27,163 nucleotides of DNA from contig JADJWM010000013.1 of the NCBI GenBank assembly GCA_016716365.1, positions 1 to 27,163 on the forward strand, given 5' to 3'. The stretch is from Chloracidobacterium sp. (GTDB taxonomy: Bacteria; Acidobacteriota; Blastocatellia; Pyrinomonadales; Pyrinomonadaceae). A program made the position numbers and the translations under genes. The notes beneath the pieces are model-generated. The model saw only the letters and a list, made by a program, of their open reading frames with translations, made no database searches and was not told the origin of the DNA. This document shows positions 22,519 through 27,163 of this stretch, one piece after another (the stretch's first letter is position 1; each line of letters opens with the position of its first letter).

Positions 22519-22947
22519 TTATTTATCTGTTATTGTTGCAATTACTTTAAGCTCGATCGCGATCGGCGTGGGCAATGCGCCGACCTCGACGGTCGTTCGG
22601 CACGGCCGGTTATCAGCAAAATATTCCCCGTAAATTCTATTATACACTTCAAAGTCATCCTTCATGTTCGTAAGAAAAACGGTCACGTCAACGATCTGGT
22701 CCCAAGACGAGCCTGCATCCTCGATAATGAATCGAACGTTCTGAAAAACCGAGCGGCATTGCGTTTCGATATCATAGGAAACGATCTCGCCTGCATCGTT
22801 TAGTTCGACGCCCGGAATCCTCTTGGTGCCCCGTTCGCGGGGCCCGACGCCGGAAAGAAAGAGAAGGTTGCCGACACGCCGGGCATGCGGGTAAAGCCCG
22901 ACAGGCTCAGGGGCCCGCGAAGACTCTATGACTGGTCCATCGTCCAT
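22519..22947 (-). CDS. 2-Aminomuconate deaminase (RidA/YjgF family)
   Basis: A 142-residue RidA-fold enzyme expected to hydrolyse 2-aminomuconate to 4-oxalocrotonate and ammonia. Several strings match the pathway-specific deaminases (NbaF/AmnD type) rather than general RidA: PEPVGLYPHARRVGNLLFLSGVGPR (split as VGLYPHARRVG and LLFLSGVGPR), YDIETQCRSV, VDVTVFLTNMKDDF, and RTTVEVGALPTPIAIELKVIA (shortened ALPTPIAIELK). It is the first gene of the right-hand minus-strand run, and shares a 97-base divergent spacer with the CorC-type gene. No Shine-Dalgarno site is seen; a TACAAT box lies 6 bases before the ATG, so translation could be leaderless. Confidence 0.9.
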   Translation of the reverse strand: MDDGPVIESSRAPEPVGLYPHARRVGNLLFLSGVGPRERGTKRIPGVELNDAGEIVSYDIETQCRSVFQNVRFIIEDAGSSWDQIVDVTVFLTNMKDDFEVYNRIYGEYFADNRPCRTTVEVGALPTPIAIELKVIATITDK

Positions 22948-22953
22948 GAACCG

Positions 22954-22959
22954 ATTGTA
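22954..22959 (-). promoter_or_regulatory. Candidate -10 box of the aminomuconate deaminase operon
   Basis: TACAAT on the minus strand ends 6 bases before the ATG, matching TATAAT at five of six positions. The hexamer 17 bases upstream (TTCCTC) is a poor -35 element. If used, transcription would begin at or next to the start codon. Confidence 0.3.
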
Positions 22960-23009
22960 TCTTAATCCCTGGAGACGAGGAACTGCACCGCGATTCGAGT
23001 TGGGCCGTG

Positions 23010-23038
23010 TTGGAATTGATCCATGAATTCGTCAGAAT
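23010..23038 (+). promoter_or_regulatory. Candidate promoter of the CorC/CNNM-type gene
   Basis: TTGGAA (23010-23015) and CAGAAT (23033-23038) are separated by exactly 17 bases, and the ATG follows 6 bases after the second box. This implies a leaderless or nearly leaderless transcript. Both boxes are imperfect (four of six matches each), so this is tentative. Confidence 0.3.
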
Positions 23039-23044
23039 CAAAAT

Positions 23045-24367
23045 ATGGAAAGAATTCTCCTTGAGGTCGCCTTGATCGCTACACTGATCGTTATTAATGG
23101 CCTTTTCTCGATGACGGAGATCGCCGTGGTTTCTGCGAGACGGATGCGGCTTCAGGCCGCGGCGAACAAGGGAAGCAAGGGAGCGGCGATTGCCGTCGAA
23201 CTGCAAGAAAAGCCCGACCGTTTCCTCTCGACAGTTCAGATCGGGATAACCCTGATCGGGATCTTGTCCGGAGCCTTTGGCGGCGCGTTGCTTTCGCAGG
23301 AATTTGCGGCGCTTGTCGCGAATGTCCCGGCTCTCGAACCCTACTCGGCAAGCATCGGGTTCGGGATCGTAATTCTTGTGATCACTTATTTCTCTCTGGT
23401 AATTGGCGAGCTTGTTCCGAAAAACATCGCCCTTAACATGCCGGAATCGGTTGCTTCGGTCTTTTCGCGGCCGATGCGGATCGTTTCACGGCTAACGGCC
23501 CCCGTAGTGTGGTTGCTCAGCTTTTCGACTCGACTGGTACTTCGCCTGCTCCGAGTATCGGAATCGACGGACAGCGTGTTGACCGAAGACGAGATCAAAG
23601 CCCACATCGCCCATGGGACAGAGACCGGTGTCTTTCATTCTAGAGAGAGAGAACTGATCGAAAGCGTTCTTCGGCTTGACGATCTGCGGGCGACGGCGTT
23701 AATGACCCCGCGCATCAAGATCGAATGTCTAAACCTCTCGGACGAACCTGAGTTGCTAAAACGCCGTCTCGCAGAAACCAAGTTTTCAAGGCTTCCGGCG
23801 GGGCGGGGAAGTCTCGACGAACTCACCGGGGTAATAGAGAAAAGGGACGTTCTCGACCTAATGCTTGAGGGTCGGGCTCTTGATCTTGCAAACTCACTGC
23901 GCGTTCCGACCTTCATTCCCGAGACCGTGACCGCTCTTGAACTGCTCGGTGTTTTTAAGAAAACAGCGTCTGATATGGCCTTTATCGTGGATGAATTCGG
24001 ATCTATCGAAGGCCTCGTTACGCTAAAGGATGTGCTTGAAGAGATCGTCGGCGATTTTCCGACCAATGGGGTCGAGACGGCCAATGTTGTGGCCCGAGAA
24101 GATGGCTCGCTGCTGATCGACGGAGATCTGGCCGTCGACGAATTCCTCAATGCGATTAGCATCAAGGATGTTCCGTCGGGCGAGCAGGGAATATACCAAA
24201 CATTGGCCGGATTCGTGCTTTTCAGGCTTGAGAGGCTTCCGCGCGAAGGCGACCATTTCGAATGGAAAGGCCACCGGTTCGAGGTGATAGATATGGATGG
24301 CCGCCGCGTGGACAAGATCCTTGTGTCGCCAAAAGCCGGCTCACTGGTGAACGATACAGATGTATGA
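23045..24367 (+). CDS. CNNM/CorC-type membrane protein (hemolysin family, DUF21-CBS)
   Basis: A 440-residue integral membrane protein of the family related to CNNM/CorC magnesium transporters. The N-terminal DUF21 domain has about four hydrophobic segments, including VALIATLIVINGLFSMTEIA (residues 8-27), the TVQIGITLIGILSGAFGGAL region and IGFGIVILVITYFSLVIGEL. The signature EIAVVSARRMRL and GELVPKNIAL are present. Two CBS motifs follow (TALMTPRIKIE and DMAFIVDEFGSIEGLVTLKDVLEEIVGD), then the CorC_HlyC C-terminal domain (EGDHFEWKGHRFEVIDMDGRRVDKI). Cation efflux or export is the likely role; true hemolysin activity is not expected. Its stop directly abuts the end of a small convergent ORF. 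Confidence 0.9.
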   Translation: MERILLEVALIATLIVINGLFSMTEIAVVSARRMRLQAAANKGSKGAAIAVELQEKPDRFLSTVQIGITLIGILSGAFGGALLSQEFAALVANVPALEPYSASIGFGIVILVITYFSLVIGELVPKNIALNMPESVASVFSRPMRIVSRLTAPVVWLLSFSTRLVLRLLRVSESTDSVLTEDEIKAHIAHGTETGVFHSRERELIESVLRLDDLRATALMTPRIKIECLNLSDEPELLKRRLAETKFSRLPAGRGSLDELTGVIEKRDVLDLMLEGRALDLANSLRVPTFIPETVTALELLGVFKKTASDMAFIVDEFGSIEGLVTLKDVLEEIVGDFPTNGVETANVVAREDGSLLIDGDLAVDEFLNAISIKDVPSGEQGIYQTLAGFVLFRLERLPREGDHFEWKGHRFEVIDMDGRRVDKILVSPKAGSLVNDTDV

Positions 24368-24541
24368 TCAGCGTTCGCCTTCGTAAACGGCCTTGGCACA
24401 TTCGACAAAAAGGTCGAGGTAGTACCCGCGCACCTCTTCCGGCGAAAGGCTGCGATTTTCCTTTTCGGCGATGAACTTCATCAATTCGAATGCGACCTCT
24501 TCGCCGGTCTCAATTCTAATAGGCTGGGTTTCTTGATCCAT
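24368..24541 (-). CDS. Small acidic protein of unknown function (57 residues)
   Basis: A complete ORF beginning MDQETQPIRIETGEEVAFEL and ending ECAKAVYEGER. It is acidic and predicted largely helical, with no membrane segment or known motif. The frame fills the gap between two convergent or same-strand genes exactly: its stop codon begins one base after the CorC-type gene stop. A weak GAG lies 7 bases upstream of the ATG. Codon choice resembles neighbouring genes. It may be the last gene of the pepT transcript, 63 bases downstream of pepT. Confidence 0.65.
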   Translation of the reverse strand: MDQETQPIRIETGEEVAFELMKFIAEKENRSLSPEEVRGYYLDLFVECAKAVYEGER

Positions 24542-24604
24542 AAAAGTGCTCAGAAAAAAGAGGAAATAGTAATCGCTCTCTCAATTAGGCCCGAATCGGA
24601 AATT

Positions 24605-25939
24605 TTACTTAGCACCGGCCTGACCGCCTTTTTCGGCCCAGATCTGCACAAGATTTACGAGCATCTCGGTCGATTTTTCAAGTCCTTTGCGTGAATTCCA
24701 TTCGAGCTTGCCGTGGAAATTGTGCCCGCCGGTGAACAGGTTCGGCGTCGGCAGTCCGCGTGCTGTAAGACGCGAGCCGTCCGTTCCTCCGCGGATCGGC
24801 TTCATCTTGGGCTTCACGCCGGCACGGGTCGAGGCCTCTATCGCATATTCGGTCAACTGAGGATGGTCCTTCAAGATCTCCTTCATATTCAGGTAGCCGA
24901 GCGTACTCTCGTATTCGATCCTGACATTGGGAAATTTGATCCGGGTCGCCGCGACCATCTGCTTCAGCATATTCTCTTTCGCCTCGATGCCGCTCAGGTC
25001 GAAGTCACGGACCAGAACCTTAACGGTCGAGGTCTCGATGTCTAGCGTGGAACTGTAAGGATGAACGAATCCCACGCGCCCTTCGGTAGACTCGGGCAGC
25101 ATATTTGGCGGGAAGCCGGAAAGAAAATCGCTCGCTGCATACATCGAATTCACAAGGATGTCCTTAGCATAGCCGGGATGCGTCGATTTGCCGTGAAACG
25201 TTATCGTCGCGGTCCGAGCCGACCATGTCTCGTCGGAGATCTCACCCAACTCGCCTCCGTCAACCGTGTAGGCATATTTCGCCCCCCATCCTTCGATGTC
25301 GAACTGGTCCATCGGCCCGCCCACCTCTTCGTCGGGCGTGAACGCGATGGCGATATTCCCGTGCTTGATCGAAGGGTTCTGCTTCAGAGTGTCGATCATC
25401 GTCATGATCTCAGCGACGCCCGATTTATCGTCGGAGCCTAAAAGAGTTGTCCCGTCCGCGGTGATTATATCGTCGCCGATCAACTCTTTAAGCGCGGGAT
25501 TTTTGTCGACCGTTATCACCAATGACTTGTCATTCGGCAGAACTATATCGCCGCCCTGATAATTTCGGTGGATGATCGCATTGACGTTCGCTCCGCTAAC
25601 GGCGGGCGATGTGTCCATATGCGAAATGAACCCAATTGTGGGGACCTTTGAATTGTCCGCGAGGTTCCCGGGGACCATGCCGTAGACGATACCTTCGGCA
25701 CTTATCCGGACCTTTTGGACACCCAACGCCTTCAACTCCGTTTCGAGCATCCTGGCCAGCACCAACTGCTTCTCCGTGCTTGGGCTTTTTGTCGCACCCT
25801 CGGCGGACTGCGTGTCGATCTTGATATATCGGAGAAATCGGTCCATGGCCGACTCAGTCGGCGCTTTGGTTTGGCCTAAACCGAAAGATGCAAAAACCAA
25901 AAGGAACATTATCCCGTTAAACTTCATTATATGTTTCAT
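24605..25939 (-). CDS. pepT: Peptidase T (M20B tripeptidase) with export signal
   Basis: A zinc aminotripeptidase removing N-terminal residues from tripeptides. Conserved metal and catalytic motifs are present: SHMDTSP (His107, Asp109), GSDDKSG (Asp170-171), TPDEEVGGPMD (Glu204-205), YTVDGGELGE, and the closing RGGTDGSRLTARGLPTPNLFTGGHNFHGKLE. The 444-residue protein is longer than cytoplasmic E. coli PepT (408) because it starts with a signal peptide: MKHIMKF, hydrophobic GIMFLLVFASFGLG, then QTKA. That indicates a periplasmic or secreted enzyme. The start overlaps the end of the upstream 411-residue gene by 23 bases. A second in-frame ATG four codons later is possible. Confidence 0.92.
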   Translation of the reverse strand: MKHIMKFNGIMFLLVFASFGLGQTKAPTESAMDRFLRYIKIDTQSAEGATKSPSTEKQLVLARMLETELKALGVQKVRISAEGIVYGMVPGNLADNSKVPTIGFISHMDTSPAVSGANVNAIIHRNYQGGDIVLPNDKSLVITVDKNPALKELIGDDIITADGTTLLGSDDKSGVAEIMTMIDTLKQNPSIKHGNIAIAFTPDEEVGGPMDQFDIEGWGAKYAYTVDGGELGEISDETWSARTATITFHGKSTHPGYAKDILVNSMYAASDFLSGFPPNMLPESTEGRVGFVHPYSSTLDIETSTVKVLVRDFDLSGIEAKENMLKQMVAATRIKFPNVRIEYESTLGYLNMKEILKDHPQLTEYAIEASTRAGVKPKMKPIRGGTDGSRLTARGLPTPNLFTGGHNFHGKLEWNSRKGLEKSTEMLVNLVQIWAEKGGQAGAK

Positions 25940-27163
25940 TATCTATTCTCTCTCGCAGTTCTGAAATAACCTTTCTCAAAATCGACACTAACCGTGGCTC
26001 AATATCTCGATCGTCAGCTTGTTGACAAACCTGATAGGGCAGCAAAACTCGAAGGTAGAATCCCACCGACAGGAGTAGGCCGGTTTGTCGGGTATGCTGG
26101 AATCGTTCTTCCCAATGGGCCCGCGGCCCCATGTTAGGTACGATAGTTTTTCCTTTCCAACCATCAATATACGATTCCAAGCCTTTGCTAAGTTCATCCC
26201 ACCTATCCCTTGCCCATCGACCGGCAAATTTGTCGAAAAATTCTCGAGTGTGAGTCTGACGGGCTTCGGCTTGATTCGGAATCAACCATAACCGCCCCGC
26301 CGCGTACAAACTACTTAACTTGATGTAGGGTTGAACCACCGTTACAAATTCATTGATCGTTAATGATTCCAACAAACCATGCGGTCGCTTGCGAAATAGG
26401 ACCTCCCCTTGCCCTTTCGTGTCACCTAGGTGGAGAACTACTGCCAAAAACTTTTTCGGACCGAGAATCTCTGGCCGACAATTTATTTCATTGATCCATC
26501 CAAATTCGGCCTTGATCGCGAGTCTGTTAAAGGTTCCGCTATATTCGACCGTGCCTTCCTCGCCGTATAATTGCGCTTTGATCTGATTCAGTCGCCTATG
26601 AAGGAGGCGGAAATTTGAATCGTGGTCGACTAATTCATTAGGAAACGGGATATTTACTAATCGGCGCGAGGGGAACCAATCAGCCGGAAATCCTTCGAGA
26701 AATCTGATGAAATCTCGACTAAACGGGTTTTCTGCATTCAATTGCTTCTGCATGGAGGCCCCTGTCAGAAGCGTTGCAATTATTCTGTTCCACGAAAAAT
26801 CGACATAGTTCCGGACGGCCGACTTGTCGTCGGCGGAGATTTTCGATACCTGGCTCTTCATTTGAGCTGCACAGTTCTCCCCGGTGCGTTTAAACTCGAA
26901 AACGATGCAAGTATCGCCTATCTTTATGCAAACATCTGTTGCTGGAGAGTTCGTTTCGCGCGGTTCAATGGAATCAAAATCGACTATTTCCGTGCCACTG
27001 CATGTGACCCCTACGACGGTTGTGAAGCCTGAAAGCTCGCTCACACGAATTTGAAGATCGATTTCAATTTGATGGTCAGGATAATCTGTATTGAACAATT
27101 CGTCATACTTCTTACTTGTCAGGACATGTCGCAGAACCTTGTCCAGAAACACGCTGTCATGCT
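25917..27163 (-). CDS. Unknown protein with PD-(D/E)XK-like core; 5' end may lie outside
   Basis: A protein of at least 411 residues, not recognised as a named family. Residues 73-88 read D-VCIKIGDTCIVFEF-K, with Asp73, Glu86 and Lys88 spaced as in PD-(D/E)XK nuclease cores, flanked by predicted strands; this is a motif-level resemblance only. The rest is mixed alpha/beta with a Trp/Arg-rich C-terminal half. A GTG start is possible at 27152 but no ribosome binding site is visible and the frame stays open to the right edge. Base composition is lower than most neighbours (30 of 60 G+C in the sampled line at 26401). Its end overlaps pepT, so the genes are coupled. A defence or DNA-repair role is only a hypothesis. 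Confidence 0.6.
   Translation of the reverse strand, partial: HDSVFLDKVLRHVLTSKKYDELFNTDYPDHQIEIDLQIRVSELSGFTTVVGVTCSGTEIVDFDSIEPRETNSPATDVCIKIGDTCIVFEFKRTGENCAAQMKSQVSKISADDKSAVRNYVDFSWNRIIATLLTGASMQKQLNAENPFSRDFIRFLEGFPADWFPSRRLVNIPFPNELVDHDSNFRLLHRRLNQIKAQLYGEEGTVEYSGTFNRLAIKAEFGWINEINCRPEILGPKKFLAVVLHLGDTKGQGEVLFRKRPHGLLESLTINEFVTVVQPYIKLSSLYAAGRLWLIPNQAEARQTHTREFFDKFAGRWARDRWDELSKGLESYIDGWKGKTIVPNMGPRAHWEERFQHTRQTGLLLSVGFYLRVLLPYQVCQQADDRDIEPRLVSILRKVISELRERIDNETYNEV

Noticed and set aside
23635..24408. 257-codon minus-strand ORF opposite the CorC-type gene
   Set aside because: Ser/Arg/Thr-rich shadow translation of the real CBS/CorC domain on the other strand.
1..27163. CRISPR arrays, tRNA or rRNA genes, insertion sequences or phage genes
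   Set aside because: No regularly spaced repeats, no cloverleaf-like stretch and no transposase, integrase or phage protein were recognised on either strand.

Overview
This 27 kb window looks like chromosomal DNA of a moderately GC-rich, free-living, probably aerobic bacterium. The gene mix (bacterial kynurenine pathway, large secreted sortilin/BNR-propeller protein, CocE-type secreted hydrolase, exported peptidase T, BrnT/BrnA module) would fit an Acidobacteriota of the Blastocatellia/Pyrinomonadaceae type. That placement is an inference from gene content and style only; no rRNA or other marker gene is present.

Layout. (1) Bases 1-3707, plus strand: the 3' end of nadB (L-aspartate oxidase), a long-chain acyl-CoA ligase with a good sigma70-like promoter, a lipoprotein cytochrome c and a TIGR01777-family epimerase. 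(2) Bases 3723-12515, minus strand, read right to left: ACMSD, a roughly 380-base gap, kynureninase, a multi-cluster formate dehydrogenase alpha subunit, kynurenine 3-monooxygenase, a lower-GC TPR protein and a cyclase-family hydrolase that is probably the kynurenine formamidase. (3) Bases 12559-18461: a strong terminator, a 1148-residue BNR/sortilin-like secreted protein (minus) and a CocE/NonD secreted hydrolase (plus). (4) Bases 18465-22947, minus strand, read right to left: 2-aminomuconate deaminase (RidA family), zinc alcohol dehydrogenase, DUF1697 protein, GNAT acetyltransferase, a membrane-anchored unknown, 3-hydroxyanthranilate 3,4-dioxygenase, then a BrnT/BrnA toxin-antitoxin pair. 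(5) Bases 23045-27163: a CNNM/CorC-type membrane protein (plus), an uncatalogued 57-residue ORF, an exported peptidase T and a 411-residue protein with a nuclease-like core motif (minus).

How the genes work together. The two minus-strand blocks encode most of tryptophan breakdown through 3-hydroxyanthranilate: formamidase, KMO, KynU, HAAO, ACMSD and aminomuconate deaminase. Tryptophan 2,3-dioxygenase and aminomuconate-semialdehyde dehydrogenase are not in the window. The most interesting functional point is a formate dehydrogenase between kynU and kmo: the formamidase step releases one formate per tryptophan, so the operon appears to carry its own formate disposal. With nadB nearby supplying quinolinate from aspartate and ACMSD steering ACMS away from quinolinate, the cluster is best read as catabolic rather than as an NAD biosynthesis route.

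Other notable structure: in-frame, repeat-like insertions in KMO and KynU that share a TCAGAACCG core, a 7-bp tandem repeat within nadB, a perfect 11-bp tandem repeat in the brnTA promoter, and a nested inverted repeat between kynU and the formate dehydrogenase gene.
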